DNA of 64,000 nucleotides from Metabacillus litoralis (GCF_020524045.1 NZ_JAIVKL010000006.1:1-64000); one strand, 5' to 3'. Shown: positions 12,705 through 23,710, numbered from the stretch's first letter. Notes: generated by a model not told the origin, from the sequence alone. Translations and numbers: made by a program.

Positions 12705-12839
12705 ATGAAACGTACTTATCAACCAAATAAACGCAAACGTAGTAAAGTTCATGGTTTCCGTAGCCGCATGAGCACAGCTAATGGACGTAAAGTTCTTGCT
12801 CGCCGTCGTCGCCGAGGAAGAAAAGTATTATCAGCATAG
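12705..12839 (+). CDS. rpmH: Ribosomal protein L34
   Basis: 44-aa highly basic protein, [19 protein letters not shown] to the Arg-rich [11 protein letters not shown] end, full family length. It is a component of the 50S subunit. GGGAGGTG stands 8 nt before the ATG, a strong promoter precedes it and a terminator follows it. It marks the right border of oriC as in other Bacillus. Confidence 0.98.
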   Translation: MKRTYQPNKRKRSKVHGFRSRMSTANGRKVLARRRRRGRKVLSA

Positions 12840-12870
12840 GCCACTGACAAATCAGTGGTCTTTTTTTAAC
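12840..12870 (+). terminator. rpmH terminator
   Basis: CCACTGA-caaa-TCAGTGG stem followed by CTTTTTTT directly after the rpmH stop. Confidence 0.9.
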
Positions 12871-13059
12871 AAATAAGTAGATTTCATTAATTGCTTCTTT
12901 TTTATAATAAAGAGGGGAGAAATTGTTTGAAATCTATTTACTACATAAATGATTTATGTTGAGTTAGAACTTGACTAGTTTAAATCAGAATTATTTCAGA
13001 CATAATGAAGGTGAGAATTCTGTTAGAAATAATAAACAGAACATACCGGAGTGAACCAG

Positions 13060-13398
13060 ATGAGAAGGAAATTTCGTATTAAGAAGAATAAAGACTTTCA
13101 AAAAGTTTTTAAAAAAGGTAAATCAATTGCGAATAGACAATTTGTTCTTTATATCTACAATGAAAAAGAAGAAAAGGAATTTCGAGTTGGTTTGTCTGTT
13201 AGTAAGAAAATAGGAAATGCTGTGACAAGAAATAAAGTTAAGCGGTTAATTCGACAAGTATTTTCTGAAGAAAAACACAGGTTTGTAATTGGTAAAGAAT
13301 TTATTATCATAGCGAGAAAACCCGCTGCCAAAATGAATTATCATGAAGTGAAGAGCAGTTTGAACCATTTGTTTAGAAAAGCAAAAATTTATCAATGA
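13060..13398 (+). CDS. rnpA: Ribonuclease P protein component
   Basis: 112-aa basic protein that helps the RnpB ribozyme process tRNA 5' ends. The RNR motif region is [25 protein letters not shown], and the end [10 protein letters not shown] is typical. I prefer ATG 13060 (GGAG 8 nt upstream) to GTG 13051, which overlaps that SD. The 220-nt gap after rpmH shows no other gene. Confidence 0.97.
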   Translation: MRRKFRIKKNKDFQKVFKKGKSIANRQFVLYIYNEKEEKEFRVGLSVSKKIGNAVTRNKVKRLIRQVFSEEKHRFVIGKEFIIIARKPAAKMNYHEVKSSLNHLFRKAKIYQ

Positions 13399-13564
13399 TC
13401 GTAACTGTTGAAAATTGTTGAAATTACCCTAGCGAAAACTTGTTTATATAAAAGAATTATTAAGATAAAGATGGTAAGATATTAATTATGTGGAACTTTT
13501 TCTATCTTTTAACGTACGTATACACATTCAATGGTATTAATTATTTGTTAGGAGGAAAAAAGGT

Positions 13565-14341
13565 TTGAAGAGGCGCATACTTTTAATCGCAGGGTTAATA
13601 AGTGTATTAACCCTATTAACTGGGTGTACAGAGGTAAATGTACCGATTACATCTGAAAGTGAAGGATTTTGGAACAGTTATATTGTGTATCCTTTATCTC
13701 AATTAATCACTTATTTTGCAGAAATAACAGGCGATAATTATGGAATAGCTATTGTTTTAGTTACGCTTATTATTCGACTAGCTATTTTACCGCTAATGAT
13801 TAAACAAACAAAAAGCTCAAAGGCTATGCAAGCAATCCAACCAGAAATGCAAAAGCTTAAAGAACAATATAGTTCTAAAGATCAACAAACACAACAAAAG
13901 CTTCAACAAGAAACAATGGCACTTTTTCAAAAGCATGGTGTTAATCCGCTTGCAGGTTGTTTTCCATTAATTATTCAGATGCCAATTTTAATTGGTTTTT
14001 ATCATGCGATTATGAGAACAGAAGCAATAGCTGAACACACTTTCTTATGGTTTGATTTAGGGGAAAGAGATCCATTCTTTATTCTTCCACTTGTAGCAGG
14101 TGTGACAACATTTGTTCAACAGAAGATGATGATGGCTGGAACAGCTAACCAAAATCCTCAGATGGCGATGATGTTATGGATTATGCCGATCATGATTGTT
14201 GTATTCGCAATCAGTTTCCCAGCCGCTCTTTCATTGTATTGGGTAGTAGGTAACTTGTTTATGATTGTCCAAACATATTTTGTTAAGGGTCCTGAATTAA
14301 AGTCAGCATCTGCAGCGAAAGATGGAGGAAAGAAGAAGTGA
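13565..14341 (+). CDS. yidC: Membrane protein insertase YidC/SpoIIIJ, lipoprotein
   Basis: 258-aa Oxa1/YidC-family insertase that helps fold and insert membrane proteins; the B. subtilis orthologue SpoIIIJ is also needed for forespore sigma-G activity. It starts at TTG after AGGAGG, with a lipoprotein signal peptide ending in the lipobox LLTGC (Cys at about 20), then five membrane segments; the conserved groove region is [20 protein letters not shown] with its Arg. The last bases overlap the jag start (GTGA), indicating translational coupling. Confidence 0.96.
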   Translation: MKRRILLIAGLISVLTLLTGCTEVNVPITSESEGFWNSYIVYPLSQLITYFAEITGDNYGIAIVLVTLIIRLAILPLMIKQTKSSKAMQAIQPEMQKLKEQYSSKDQQTQQKLQQETMALFQKHGVNPLAGCFPLIIQMPILIGFYHAIMRTEAIAEHTFLWFDLGERDPFFILPLVAGVTTFVQQKMMMAGTANQNPQMAMMLWIMPIMIVVFAISFPAALSLYWVVGNLFMIVQTYFVKGPELKSASAAKDGGKKK

Positions 14342-14964
14342 GAGAAGTAACTGCTAATGGACATACTGTCGAAGAAGCAGTGGAAGAAGCAATAAAAAGG
14401 CTAAATGCAACAAAAGATGAAGTAGAAATAACCATTTTAGATGAAGGTAAAAAGGGGTTACTCGGAATCTTTTGGAAAAAGCCAGCAATTGTTAAAGTAG
14501 TGCTTAAGCAAGATCCTGTTAAAGAATCTCAAACCTTTCTAGAAGAAGTTATTAAAAAAATGGGCATAGAAGCAAAAATCAATGTGAAGAAAACTGGTAA
14601 AACAGCTTTATTTCAAATAAATGGTGATAATATGGCAGTTTTAATCGGTAAAAGAGGACAAACTTTAAATTCACTTCAATTTTTAACACAATTAGTCGCA
14701 AATAGGTATTCAAATCATTATTTGCAAATAATTATTGATGCAGAAAATTATCGTGAACGAAGAAAAGAGACTCTAACTTTACTTGCTGCAAGATTAGCAC
14801 AGCAAGTTAAGCGCACATCGAATAAGGTTTCTCTTGAACCAATGCCTTCGAACGAACGAAAAATTATCCATGCTGCTTTAGCAGAATATTCGGATTTAAA
14901 AACATATTCAGTGGGTGATGAACCAAATCGACATTTGGTGATATCACCTAAGAAAAAAGGATGA
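14338..14964 (+). CDS. jag: Jag/KhpB RNA-binding protein
   Basis: 208-aa protein with the Jag N-terminal domain ([19 protein letters not shown], including [13 protein letters not shown]), a KH domain (about 75-150, with [14 protein letters not shown] as the GxxG loop) and an R3H domain (about 150-208, with RKIIHAAL). It binds RNA, usually with KhpA, and influences cell division and elongation in related species. Starts at GTG overlapping the yidC stop. Confidence 0.95.
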   Translation: MREVTANGHTVEEAVEEAIKRLNATKDEVEITILDEGKKGLLGIFWKKPAIVKVVLKQDPVKESQTFLEEVIKKMGIEAKINVKKTGKTALFQINGDNMAVLIGKRGQTLNSLQFLTQLVANRYSNHYLQIIIDAENYRERRKETLTLLAARLAQQVKRTSNKVSLEPMPSNERKIIHAALAEYSDLKTYSVGDEPNRHLVISPKKKG

Positions 14965-14988
14965 CTAATTTTAGTCATCTTTTTTTGT
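14960..14988 (+). terminator. jag terminator
   Basis: GATGACTAA-tt-TTAGTCATC stem with seven or more T, overlapping the jag stop codon. Confidence 0.9.
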
Positions 14989-15017
14989 GTCTAAAATTCC
15001 AGACAATGTCTGATATT

Positions 15018-15170
15018 TCTAAATCCATTATTTTTAAAGGTTCGATACTGAAAGACAATTGCTAATTGAAATAGTTCCACATAAATAAAGTCAATCATTG
15101 TTCTCTTAAATTTTTTTAGTGAAAACATTAAGAGAACAAAATGCTTTTAAATAAATGATGGATTTGGGGA
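15018..15170. repeat. Nested inverted repeat in jag-mnmE gap
   Basis: An inner perfect 12-bp repeat, TTGTTCTCTTAA (15098-15109) and TTAAGAGAACAA (15128-15139), lies within an outer imperfect pair, AAATCCATTATTT near 15020 and AAATGATGGATTT near 15155. The whole is about 150 bp and could be a MITE-like insertion or a large hairpin. No gene is visible in 14989-15370. Confidence 0.5.
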
Positions 15171-15210
15171 TAAGTTTAAAACCTAATTAGGCAAAATATT
15201 GTTATTAACA

Positions 15211-15268
15211 TGTGGATAAGTTAAAATGGATAAAGGAAATAATCTAAGAGAAAATGCATTGTGGATAA
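15211..15268 (+). other. Two DnaA boxes upstream of mnmE
   Basis: Perfect TGTGGATAA at 15211-15219 and 15260-15268, about 100-160 nt before the mnmE start. They could titrate DnaA or regulate mnmE; the sequence shows only the sites. Confidence 0.7.
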
Positions 15269-15370
15269 ATAGAATGTGATTTTACTTTCTAATAAAAATA
15301 AATTGTGATATCTTTAAATTTTGGCTAAGTATTTGAGGAATATATAGATAAAAGAGAGGTGATCGTAACG

Positions 15371-16756
15371 ATGGAGTTAGATACAATCACAGCGATATCA
15401 ACGCCATTAGGGGAAGGAGCTATTGCTATTGTCAGATTAAGTGGTGAAGAAGCAATTGATATTGCTGATAAGCTATTTAAAGCACCTTCCAATAAAAGGC
15501 TTAAAGAAGTTGACTCCCATACGATCCATTACGGACATATTATCGATCCAACAACAGGACAAATTGTTGAAGAAGTCATGGTCTCCTTAATGAGGGGTCC
15601 AAAAACCTTCACAAGAGAAAATGTTGTAGAAATAAATTGTCATGGTGGTTTAGTTACTGTTAATAAAGTTTTACAATTAGCTGTTCAAAATGGGGCAAGA
15701 CTTGCAGAGCCAGGAGAATTTACAAAACGTGCATTTTTGAATGGACGTATTGATCTATCTCAAGCTGAAGCAGTAATGGATTTGATTCGAGCAAAAACGG
15801 ACCGTGCTATGAATGTAGCATTAGGTCAAATGGAAGGAAAGCTTTCGAAGCTTGTCCAAAAGCTACGTCAAGAAATTTTAGAGACGTTAGCACATGTTGA
15901 GGTAAATATTGATTACCCTGAGTATGATGATGTAGAAGAAATGACACATAATATGCTTATTGAAAAGGCTACCTTTGTCAAAGATGAAATTAATAAACTT
16001 TTACAAACCTCACAGCAGGGAAAAATATTAAGAGAAGGTCTATCCACAGTGATTATAGGAAGACCCAACGTAGGGAAATCTTCTTTATTAAATAGTTTAG
16101 TTCATGAAAATAAAGCGATTGTTACAGATATTCCAGGTACAACACGTGATGTAATTGAAGAGTATGTAAATGTTCGTGGAGTTCCTCTACGTTTAGTTGA
16201 TACTGCTGGGATAAGGGAAACAGAAGATATTGTCGAACGTATTGGTGTAGAAAGATCAAGGAAAGTTCTAAAGGAAGCTGATTTAATTTTATTAGTGCTC
16301 AATTATAATGAGCATCTATCACAGGAAGATGTTCAATTGTTTGAGGCTGTAAAAGATATGGACGTCATTGTGATCGTAAATAAAACAGACCTTGAAATGA
16401 ATATTGACCTTCCAAAAGTAAATGATTTAGCTGAAGGAAGACCTGTTGTGACAACTTCATTGCTAGAAGAACAAGGAATTGATGAATTAGAAGAAGCGAT
16501 TAGTACATTATTTTTCCAAGGAAATGTTCAAAGTGGTGATTTAACATACGTTTCTAATTCAAGACATATAGCGTTATTATCTGCAGCTAAAGCTTCTATT
16601 GATGATGCACTTACAGGAATTGAATCAGGTATTCCAATTGACATCGTCCAAATCGATTTAACTCGTTGTTGGGAACAGCTTGGGGAGATTATAGGTGATG
16701 CAGTACATGAAAGCTTAATTGATCAGCTATTTTCACAATTTTGCTTAGGGAAATAA
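15371..16756 (+). CDS. mnmE: tRNA modification GTPase MnmE
   Basis: 461-aa GTPase that, with MnmG, adds the carboxymethylaminomethyl group to U34 of certain tRNAs. The N-terminal tetrahydrofolate-binding domain starts [19 protein letters not shown]; the G domain has [25 protein letters not shown] and NKTD; the C-terminal catalytic motif is CLGK. ATG 15371 is chosen over in-frame GTG 15359 because GAGGTGAT lies at correct distance and family homology starts there. Confidence 0.97.
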   Translation: MELDTITAISTPLGEGAIAIVRLSGEEAIDIADKLFKAPSNKRLKEVDSHTIHYGHIIDPTTGQIVEEVMVSLMRGPKTFTRENVVEINCHGGLVTVNKVLQLAVQNGARLAEPGEFTKRAFLNGRIDLSQAEAVMDLIRAKTDRAMNVALGQMEGKLSKLVQKLRQEILETLAHVEVNIDYPEYDDVEEMTHNMLIEKATFVKDEINKLLQTSQQGKILREGLSTVIIGRPNVGKSSLLNSLVHENKAIVTDIPGTTRDVIEEYVNVRGVPLRLVDTAGIRETEDIVERIGVERSRKVLKEADLILLVLNYNEHLSQEDVQLFEAVKDMDVIVIVNKTDLEMNIDLPKVNDLAEGRPVVTTSLLEEQGIDELEEAISTLFFQGNVQSGDLTYVSNSRHIALLSAAKASIDDALTGIESGIPIDIVQIDLTRCWEQLGEIIGDAVHESLIDQLFSQFCLGK

Positions 16757-16784
16757 AAGTACTGGCTAGAAATGTCACATTTTA

Positions 16785-16913
16785 AGTTGAAGACAAGTCA
16801 ATAGGTAGGCAAGAAATCCTACACTAGAAGGTGCCAAAGGGATGCTCCACAGTGTTAACGCAAGGAGCCTTCCCATAGGAAGAATTGCTTGTAACGGAGT
16901 CAGCAACAATGAT
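16785..16913 (+). repeat. Decayed copy of the GC-rich dispersed repeat
   Basis: Between mnmE and mnmG, pieces such as AAGGTGCCAAAGGGATGCTCC, GCAAGGAGCCTTCCCATAGG and TTGCTTGTAACGGAGTCAGC follow the order of the intact repeats at 29.3 and 39.6 kb but are strongly diverged. No gene is present. Confidence 0.5.
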
Positions 16914-16944
16914 TAACACAGAGAAAGATAAAAGGAGGTAAATA

Positions 16945-18834
16945 ATGTCTTATAAAGCAGGAGATTATGATGTTATCGTAGTCGGTGCAGGTCATGCAGG
17001 CTGTGAGTCAGCACTTGCATCAGCAAGAATGGGTGCAAAGACATTGGTTATTACAATTAATTTAGATATGGTTGCCTTCATGCCATGTAATCCATCAGTA
17101 GGAGGTCCAGCTAAAGGGATCGTTGTTCGGGAAATTGATGCTTTAGGTGGAGAGATGGGCAAAAATATCGATAAAACTCATATACAAATGAGAATGTTGA
17201 ACACAGGTAAAGGCCCTGCAGTAAGAGCGCTTCGTGCCCAAGCAGATAAATTTTCCTATCAACATGAAATGAAAAAAACAATGGAAAATGAAAGAAACCT
17301 TACTTTACTACAAGGAATGGTTGATCATTTAATTGTTGAAGATGGTGTTTGTAAAGGGGTTGTTACTCAAACAGGTGCAGAGTATTCAGCAAAATCAGTT
17401 GTATTAACAACAGGAACCTTTTTAAGAGGGGAAATTATTCTAGGTGATCTTAAATATTCTAGTGGTCCCAATAATCAACAACCCTCTATTAAATTATCTG
17501 AACACTTACAAGAATTAGGTTTTGATTTAGTTCGTTTTAAAACGGGGACGCCTCCACGAGTTAATAGTCATTCCATTGATTATAGCAAAACAGAAATACA
17601 GCCTGGTGATGAGGTACCGCGTGCATTTTCATATGAAACCACTAAATATATCACAGATCAGCTTCCATGCTGGTTAACATATACAAGTGAGCAAACACAT
17701 CAAATCATTGATAATAATTTACATCGTTCACCAATGTATTCTGGCATGATCAAAGGAACTGGACCACGTTATTGTCCTTCAATAGAAGATAAGGTAGTTC
17801 GATTTAATGATAAGCCTCGTCATCAAATCTTTTTAGAGCCAGAAGGACGAAATACACAGGAAGTATATGTGCAGGGACTTTCAACTAGTTTGCCTGAAGA
17901 TGTTCAACAGCAAATATTAAAAACAATTCCTGGGCTAGAAAATGTTCAAATGATGAGAGCAGGGTATGCAATTGAATATGATGCGATTGTACCAACTCAA
18001 TTATGGCCAACACTAGAAACAAAGAAAATAACATCACTATATACAGCGGGTCAAATCAATGGAACATCTGGCTATGAAGAGGCTGCAGGTCAAGGACTTA
18101 TGGCTGGAATTAATGCAGCTCAAAAAGCGTTAGGTAAAGAAGAAGTTATTTTAAGTCGATCAGATGCCTATATTGGTGTACTTATTGATGATCTAGTGAC
18201 AAAAGGTACAAGTGAGCCATATCGCTTATTAACATCAAGAGCAGAATATCGCCTTTTACTTAGACATGATAATGCAGATCTACGTTTAACAGAAGTTGGT
18301 CATAACATAGGATTAATAGCTGAAGAAAGATTTGGAAAGTTTAAAGAAAAGAAAGAAGCAATCGAAGCAGAGAAAGAACGCTTAGCATCCATCTTCATTA
18401 AGCCAAATCAAGAAACGCAAAATTTAATTCTTTCTGTTGGTGGAAGTGAATTAAAAGATGGCATTCGTGCTAGTGATTTGTTAAAACGACCAGAAATGCT
18501 TTATGAACATATATCACAGTTAGTTCCAGCGGAAAATACAGTAGATCCTGATGTTGCTGAACAAGTTGAGATCCAAACTAAATATGAAGGATATATTGAA
18601 AAGTCATTGCAACAAGTTGAAAAACTAAAGAAAATGGAAAATAAAAAAATACCAGAAAATATTGATTATGATGATATCAATGGTTTAGCATCTGAAGCGC
18701 GTCAAAAATTAAAAGAAGTAAGGCCATTATCAATGGCACAAGCCTCAAGAATATCAGGTGTAAATCCAGCTGACGTCTCAATCTTACTTGTCTATCTTGA
18801 GCAAGGAAAAATTGCTCGAGTGTCTAATCAATAA
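16945..18834 (+). CDS. mnmG: tRNA uridine-5-carboxymethylaminomethyl(34) synthesis enzyme MnmG
   Basis: 629-aa FAD-dependent partner of MnmE in wobble-uridine modification. The N-terminal dinucleotide-binding motif is [34 protein letters not shown] and the conserved [20 protein letters not shown] are both present, and the C-terminal MnmE-interaction domain is complete. AAAGGAGG precedes the ATG. The stop lies 17 nt before the rsmG start. Confidence 0.98.
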   Translation: MSYKAGDYDVIVVGAGHAGCESALASARMGAKTLVITINLDMVAFMPCNPSVGGPAKGIVVREIDALGGEMGKNIDKTHIQMRMLNTGKGPAVRALRAQADKFSYQHEMKKTMENERNLTLLQGMVDHLIVEDGVCKGVVTQTGAEYSAKSVVLTTGTFLRGEIILGDLKYSSGPNNQQPSIKLSEHLQELGFDLVRFKTGTPPRVNSHSIDYSKTEIQPGDEVPRAFSYETTKYITDQLPCWLTYTSEQTHQIIDNNLHRSPMYSGMIKGTGPRYCPSIEDKVVRFNDKPRHQIFLEPEGRNTQEVYVQGLSTSLPEDVQQQILKTIPGLENVQMMRAGYAIEYDAIVPTQLWPTLETKKITSLYTAGQINGTSGYEEAAGQGLMAGINAAQKALGKEEVILSRSDAYIGVLIDDLVTKGTSEPYRLLTSRAEYRLLLRHDNADLRLTEVGHNIGLIAEERFGKFKEKKEAIEAEKERLASIFIKPNQETQNLILSVGGSELKDGIRASDLLKRPEMLYEHISQLVPAENTVDPDVAEQVEIQTKYEGYIEKSLQQVEKLKKMENKKIPENIDYDDINGLASEARQKLKEVRPLSMAQASRISGVNPADVSILLVYLEQGKIARVSNQ

Positions 18835-18850
18835 TGGAAAGGTTTTGAGT

Positions 18851-19567
18851 ATGGATACAGCATTATTTCAATCAAGTTTACAGGAGAAAGGGATAAACCT
18901 TTCTCCTCAACAAATGGAACAGTTTGATTTATATTATGAATTGCTAGTAGAATGGAACGAGAAGATGAATTTAACGTCTATCACAGATAAGAAAGACGTT
19001 TACTTAAAGCATTTTTATGACTCCATATCAGCAGCATTCTATTTTGATTTTTCAAAACCGCTTTCATTATGTGATGTAGGAGCAGGTGCTGGTTTTCCAA
19101 GCATTCCAATTAACATATGCTTTCCTCATTTGCATGTTTCAATTGTTGATTCCCTACAAAAAAGAATTACATTTTTGAGAGAGCTTACGAACCAATTAGG
19201 TTTGAAGCATGTAAAGTTACATCATGATCGAGCTGAAACATTTGGACAAACTAGTGAGTATCGTGAATCATATGATATTGTAACGGCTAGAGCAGTAGCA
19301 AGATTATCAGTTTTAAGTGAGCTTTGTATACCTTTAGTAAAAAAAGATGGATTTTTTATTGCCATGAAAGGTGCAGCAGCTCAAGATGAATTAGAATCTG
19401 GGAAAACAGCTCTCCAAGTTTTAGGTGGGAAGGTCCAACATACACATTCGTTTGAATTACCTATGGAAAATAGTGAACGTACAATATTTATTATTGAAAA
19501 ACAGAAGAATACACCTAAAAAATATCCTAGAAAACCAGGGACGCCTAATAAGCTTCCGATCGAGTAA
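18851..19567 (+). CDS. rsmG: 16S rRNA (guanine527-N7)-methyltransferase RsmG
   Basis: 238-aa SAM-dependent enzyme methylating G527 of 16S rRNA. Family motifs: [31 protein letters not shown] (SAM loop), [17 protein letters not shown] 18851 has GGAAAGG upstream and matches the family N terminus, although the frame is open upstream inside mnmG. Loss of this gene gives low-level streptomycin resistance in Bacillus. Confidence 0.96.
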   Translation: MDTALFQSSLQEKGINLSPQQMEQFDLYYELLVEWNEKMNLTSITDKKDVYLKHFYDSISAAFYFDFSKPLSLCDVGAGAGFPSIPINICFPHLHVSIVDSLQKRITFLRELTNQLGLKHVKLHHDRAETFGQTSEYRESYDIVTARAVARLSVLSELCIPLVKKDGFFIAMKGAAAQDELESGKTALQVLGGKVQHTHSFELPMENSERTIFIIEKQKNTPKKYPRKPGTPNKLPIE

Positions 19568-19568
19568 A

Positions 19569-19584
19569 TGTTTCACATGAAACA
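19569..19584. other. parS site (one mismatch)
   Basis: TGTTTCACATGAAACA, differing at one position from the Bacillus parS consensus TGTTNCACGTGAAACA, immediately after rsmG. Spo0J (ParB) binds such sites to organise the origin for segregation. Confidence 0.85.
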
Positions 19585-19672
19585 TTTACTTTAACATTTC
19601 CAACATATGCAGGAAAAAATGCTAGAAAAAGAGAATATTAAAAATGGTAGTTTTTAAAGGTGGTGTAGGCTC

Positions 19673-20569
19673 ATGAAGCATCCATTTTCTCGCTTTTTTG
19701 GTTTGGGAGAAAAAGAACAAGCAGAACAAGTAGAACAAGTAGAACAGACAAAACAATTTATTAGTAATGATGTTGAACAAGAACCTATAGTTGAAGATAA
19801 TCGAGAAGAAGTTAAAAAGATTGTCGTAAAGGACATTGTACCAAATCGATTTCAGCCACGTACCGTCTTCTCAAATGATAAAATAGAAGAATTGGCATTA
19901 ACAATACGTACACATGGCATTATCCAGCCTATAGTTGTGCGTGAAGTAGATGGGAAATTCGAATTAATTGCTGGTGAAAGACGTTGGCGAGCCGTTCAAA
20001 CATTAGGTTGGGATGTTATACCTGCAATTGTAAAGGATTTCAATGATACCGAAACAGCAAGTGTTGCACTAATTGAAAATTTACAAAGAGAAGAATTATC
20101 TTCTATAGAGGAAGCCGTGGCATATGCAAAACTCCTTGAGTTACATGATCTTACTCAAGAAGCTTTAGCACAGAGATTAGGTAAAGGTCAATCAACAATT
20201 GCTAATAAACTCAGATTGTTAAAACTTCCGCAAGAAGTACAGGATGCTTTACTACAAAAAACAATAACAGAACGTCATGCACGTGCTCTTATTCCTTTAA
20301 AAGATCCTGAACTACAACTTAAACTTTTAGAAGAAATTACTGAAAAGCAACTTAATGTAAAACAAACAGAAGATAGGGTAGTTAAACTTCTTGAAAAAAA
20401 CAACGTAAAACCTAAGCCAAAGCGTAAGGCATTTAGTAGAGATACTAGAATTGCGATGAATACCATTAGACAGTCTTTATCTATGGTAGAAGATAGTGGT
20501 GTTAAGCTTAATACAGAAGAAGAAGAATTTGAAGAATATATTCAATTTACAATAAAGATACCTAAGTAA
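19673..20569 (+). CDS. noc: Nucleoid occlusion protein Noc
   Basis: 298-aa ParB-family CTP-dependent DNA-binding protein that prevents division over the nucleoid. The N-terminal amphipathic membrane-targeting helix is [15 protein letters not shown]; the ParB core has [12 protein letters not shown] and [17 protein letters not shown], and the HTH is [20 protein letters not shown]. Between them is a repeated E-Q rich stretch ([11 protein letters not shown]). It stands between rsmG and soj as in B. subtilis; it is a paralogue of the spo0J product nearby. Confidence 0.94.
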   Translation: MKHPFSRFFGLGEKEQAEQVEQVEQTKQFISNDVEQEPIVEDNREEVKKIVVKDIVPNRFQPRTVFSNDKIEELALTIRTHGIIQPIVVREVDGKFELIAGERRWRAVQTLGWDVIPAIVKDFNDTETASVALIENLQREELSSIEEAVAYAKLLELHDLTQEALAQRLGKGQSTIANKLRLLKLPQEVQDALLQKTITERHARALIPLKDPELQLKLLEEITEKQLNVKQTEDRVVKLLEKNNVKPKPKRKAFSRDTRIAMNTIRQSLSMVEDSGVKLNTEEEEFEEYIQFTIKIPK

Positions 20570-21015
20570 TTTTTCATAGTTGCATTTATAATAACCTTAC
20601 TACGAAATAACCAATTTTATGATACTTATAGCTAGGTACTGGCAAATGTCAGGCCTTTTTTCTTGTTTTAAGAGGTTATCTTTTGATTAAATTGTTACTA
20701 TAAGCCCAAGATTACCTCCACTAAGTGCAATTCACAGAAAACGAAAGTCTACGATATTTCAAAATTCCCTTTTTACTAAGAGAAAATACTAAATTCAAGA
20801 AATCATAAAAAATTCAAACCTTTCTTAGAGTTTCATGATAAAATATAAAAATGATAACAAATGGTATATAAAGGTTTATCATTTTTATTAGTTTCTATTT
20901 ATCATAGAAACCAAGTATAAATTCAAGATAGCATTTGCTCCTTTGAAAGTAACAATATTGGGGTTTAGACGATAGTAAACAATAGATTTTATGTATTATG
21001 AAAGCAGGTGACATC
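20570..21015. other. noc-soj intergenic region with 13-bp inverted repeat
   Basis: 446 nt without a gene. The clearest structure is a 13-bp inverted repeat, ATAAAAATGATAA (20845-20857) and TTATCATTTTTAT (20876-20888), loop 18 nt. The soj ribosome-binding site is at the right end. Confidence 0.5.
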
Positions 21016-21777
21016 GTGGGAAAAATTATTGCGATTGCAAACCAAAAAGGTGGAGTTGGTAAAACAACAACCTCTGTGAATTTGGGTGCTTGCTTAGCAT
21101 ACATCGGTAAACGAGTCCTTCTCGTCGATGTTGACCCACAAGGAAATGCTACAAGCGGGATAGGCATCGAGAAAGCGGATGTTGAACATTGCATATATGA
21201 TATTTTAGTAGATGATGCAGATGTTAAGGATGTTATCAAGCAAACAGCTGTTGAAAACCTAGATATTATTCCTGCTACGATTCAATTAGCAGGTGCAGAA
21301 ATTGAACTAGTTCCGACCATTTCCAGGGAAGTTAGATTAAAAAGAGCACTTGAAACTGTCAAAAATCAATATGATTATATGGTAATAGATTGTCCTCCTT
21401 CATTAGGGTTACTTACAATTAATGCATTAACGGCTTCAGATGCAGTATTAATACCTGTTCAGTGTGAGTATTATGCATTAGAAGGATTAAGCCAATTATT
21501 AAATACTGTACGTCTTGTTCAAAAACACTTAAATACGGATTTAATGATAGAAGGTGTTTTACTTACAATGCTTGATGCTAGAACCAATTTAGGTATTCAA
21601 GTAATTGATGAAGTGAAAAAGTATTTTCAGGATAAAGTATACAAAACAATTATTCCTCGAAATATCCGCTTAAGTGAAGCACCAAGTCATGGACAACCAA
21701 TTATTATTTACGATCCAAGATCTAGAGGGGCAGAGGTTTATTTAGATTTGGCAAAGGAAGTGGTTGTAAATGGCTAA
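21016..21777 (+). CDS. soj: Chromosome-partitioning ATPase Soj (ParA)
   Basis: 253-aa ParA ATPase that, with Spo0J, controls origin segregation, sporulation checkpoints and DnaA activity. The deviant Walker A is NQKGGVGKTTTSVNLG, the Walker B is VIDCPPSLGLLT, and the C-terminal DNA-binding region includes RSRGAEVYLDLAKEV. GTG 21016 (MGKIIAIANQKGG) with AGGTGA upstream matches the family start better than ATG 20998. It overlaps spo0J by 8 nt. Confidence 0.97.
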   Translation: MGKIIAIANQKGGVGKTTTSVNLGACLAYIGKRVLLVDVDPQGNATSGIGIEKADVEHCIYDILVDDADVKDVIKQTAVENLDIIPATIQLAGAEIELVPTISREVRLKRALETVKNQYDYMVIDCPPSLGLLTINALTASDAVLIPVQCEYYALEGLSQLLNTVRLVQKHLNTDLMIEGVLLTMLDARTNLGIQVIDEVKKYFQDKVYKTIIPRNIRLSEAPSHGQPIIIYDPRSRGAEVYLDLAKEVVVNG

Positions 21778-22618
21778 AGGATTAGGAAAAGGCATAAATG
21801 CTCTATTTTCTAACATGGAAGTAGGACAGGAAGAATCTGTTCAAGAAATAAAGCTAAATGAAATCCGTCCTAACCCTTATCAACCGCGAAAAAATTTCGA
21901 AGAAGATGCAATTCGGGAACTAAAGGAATCAATATTACAACATGGTGTTTTGCAGCCAATTATTGTTCGGAAAAGTATAAAAGGCTTTGAAATTGTAGTA
22001 GGTGAACGTCGTTTTAGAGCTGCAAAAGAAGCAAAACTATCAACAATACCAGCTGTTATTAGGGATTTATCTGAACAGCAAATGATGGAACTAGCTTTAT
22101 TGGAAAATTTACAACGTGAAGATTTATCTCCAATAGAAGAAGCACAAGCATATCAAACATTAATGGATAAATTGAACTTCACTCAAGAAGCATTAGCAAA
22201 ACGATTAGGCAAGAGCCGACCTCATATTGCCAATCATGTGAGGCTGTTATCCTTATCAAAACCAATTCAACAATTAATTGCTGAAGGTAAGCTTTCAATG
22301 GGACACGGTCGTACATTATTAGGCTTAAAAAATAAAAATAAGCTTCAACCACTTGTAGAGAAAATACTTCGTGAACAGTTAAATGTACGTCAAGTTGAGC
22401 AGCTTATACAACAAATCAATCAAAATGTTCCACGTGAAACAAAGAAGAATAAACCTGAAAAAGATTTATTTATTAAAGAAAGAGAATCATTTTTACAGGA
22501 GTATTTTGGAACATCAGTTATTATAAAGAAACAAAAGAAAAAAGGGAAAATAGAAATTGAATTTTTCTCTCAAGATGACTTAGATCGTATTTTGGAGCTG
22601 TTGAATTCACAGAAATAA
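21770..22618 (+). CDS. spo0J: Chromosome-partitioning protein Spo0J (ParB)
   Basis: 282-aa CTPase DNA clamp that loads at parS and spreads, recruiting SMC. It begins MAKGLGKGINALF; the ParB/Srx CTP pocket has GERRFRAAKEA and LALLENLQREDLSPIEEA, the HTH is TQEALAKRLGKSRPHIANHVR, and a C-terminal dimerisation domain follows. A perfect parS lies inside its own coding sequence, as in B. subtilis. Confidence 0.97.
   Translation: MAKGLGKGINALFSNMEVGQEESVQEIKLNEIRPNPYQPRKNFEEDAIRELKESILQHGVLQPIIVRKSIKGFEIVVGERRFRAAKEAKLSTIPAVIRDLSEQQMMELALLENLQREDLSPIEEAQAYQTLMDKLNFTQEALAKRLGKSRPHIANHVRLLSLSKPIQQLIAEGKLSMGHGRTLLGLKNKNKLQPLVEKILREQLNVRQVEQLIQQINQNVPRETKKNKPEKDLFIKERESFLQEYFGTSVIIKKQKKKGKIEIEFFSQDDLDRILELLNSQK
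22426..22441. other. parS site within spo0J
   Basis: TGTTCCACGTGAAACA, an exact 16-bp match to the consensus, encoding part of NVPRETK in the Spo0J C-terminal linker. B. subtilis has an identical intragenic site. Confidence 0.95.
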
Positions 22619-22649
22619 ACCTTAACGATTCTTACTATTTAGAAAGTCG

Positions 22650-22678
22650 CTGACTATTATATAGTCAGTCTTTTTTTG
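22650..22678 (+). terminator. spo0J terminator
   Basis: CTGACTAT-tat-ATAGTCAG stem followed by TCTTTTTTT, 30 nt after the spo0J stop. Confidence 0.9.
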
Positions 22679-22856
22679 TGAAATGATTGGTTTTTAATGG
22701 AAAAAAACTGATGAACCATAACAATTATTAAAAGGGCGATCATGAATGGGAAGAAGATTCTTTTCTCCACTCATCATGATCGTCTTAAGCATTTGCGTGC
22801 AGTTTTTTTATAAATTGCCCTTAAAAAATTTAGTTGGTTATAGGTGGAGGATCACT

Positions 22857-23558
22857 TTGGTTTTACTTGGAAGTATAGTAAATGCTATTGGAATTATAGT
22901 AGGGACTTTAATCGGATTATTACTGAGACGTATTCCTGAACAAATGAAACAAACAGTATTAATTGCTATTGGTCTTTCAGTAGTCGTATTAGGTATTGAT
23001 ATGGCATTAAAAAGTGCAAACTTTTTTTATGTGATTGTAAGTCTAGTACTTGGGACAGTGATAGGTGAATGGCTTCGGATTGAAGATAAACTACATCAAA
23101 TGGGAAATATGTTAGAAAAAAAATTAGGTAAATCTCAGAATGGTGATATAGCTCAAGGTTTTGTGACCGCAACGTTAATTTTTGTGGTAGGTGCTATGGC
23201 TATTGTGGGTGCACTTGATAGCGGGTTAAGGTTAGATCATTCAGTTTTATTAACGAAATCAATGATAGATGGCTTTACAAGCATGGTATTAGCAAGCACG
23301 CTTGGTGTAGGTGTTCTTTTTTCAGCTATCCCAGTCTTCTTATATCAAGGTGGTATTGCTTTATTCGCAAATGTCATCCATGCCTTTCTTCCGGACGATT
23401 TACTAGAACTTTTAATAGCTGAACTCACTGCAACTGGTGGAGTTTTAATTTTTGCGATAGGAATCAATATTCTGGGAATAAAGCAAATCCGAGTTGCTAA
23501 TCTTCTACCAAGCATCATTATTATTACAGTAATAGTGCTCATTCAATATTTCTACTAG
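22857..23558 (+). CDS. DUF554 family membrane protein
   Basis: 233-aa protein with about seven hydrophobic segments, matching the DUF554 (YqgA/YdfK-like) family of unknown function. It has GSIVNAIGIIVGTLIGLLL at the N terminus and GAMAIVGALDSGL in the middle. The start is TTG 22857, preceded by GGTGGAGG; the frame is open further upstream but that part has no family resemblance. Its own terminator follows. Confidence 0.85.
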   Translation: MVLLGSIVNAIGIIVGTLIGLLLRRIPEQMKQTVLIAIGLSVVVLGIDMALKSANFFYVIVSLVLGTVIGEWLRIEDKLHQMGNMLEKKLGKSQNGDIAQGFVTATLIFVVGAMAIVGALDSGLRLDHSVLLTKSMIDGFTSMVLASTLGVGVLFSAIPVFLYQGGIALFANVIHAFLPDDLLELLIAELTATGGVLIFAIGINILGIKQIRVANLLPSIIIITVIVLIQYFY

Positions 23559-23565
23559 TATAGTT

Positions 23566-23601
23566 AACACTGTATATTGCATGATATGCAGTGTTTTTTA
23601 T
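23566..23601 (+). terminator. Terminator after DUF554 gene
   Basis: AACACTG and CAGTGTT arms around a partly paired 16-nt centre, then TTTTTATTTT. Confidence 0.75.
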
Positions 23602-23710
23602 TTTGAGCTATTTTCGTAAACTTTGTTGCTTTTAGTCATAAAGTCTATTGACATCTTTATTTCATAGGATAGTACTTATATTCAGAATAGAACCTTTATT
23701 TATATTTGAT

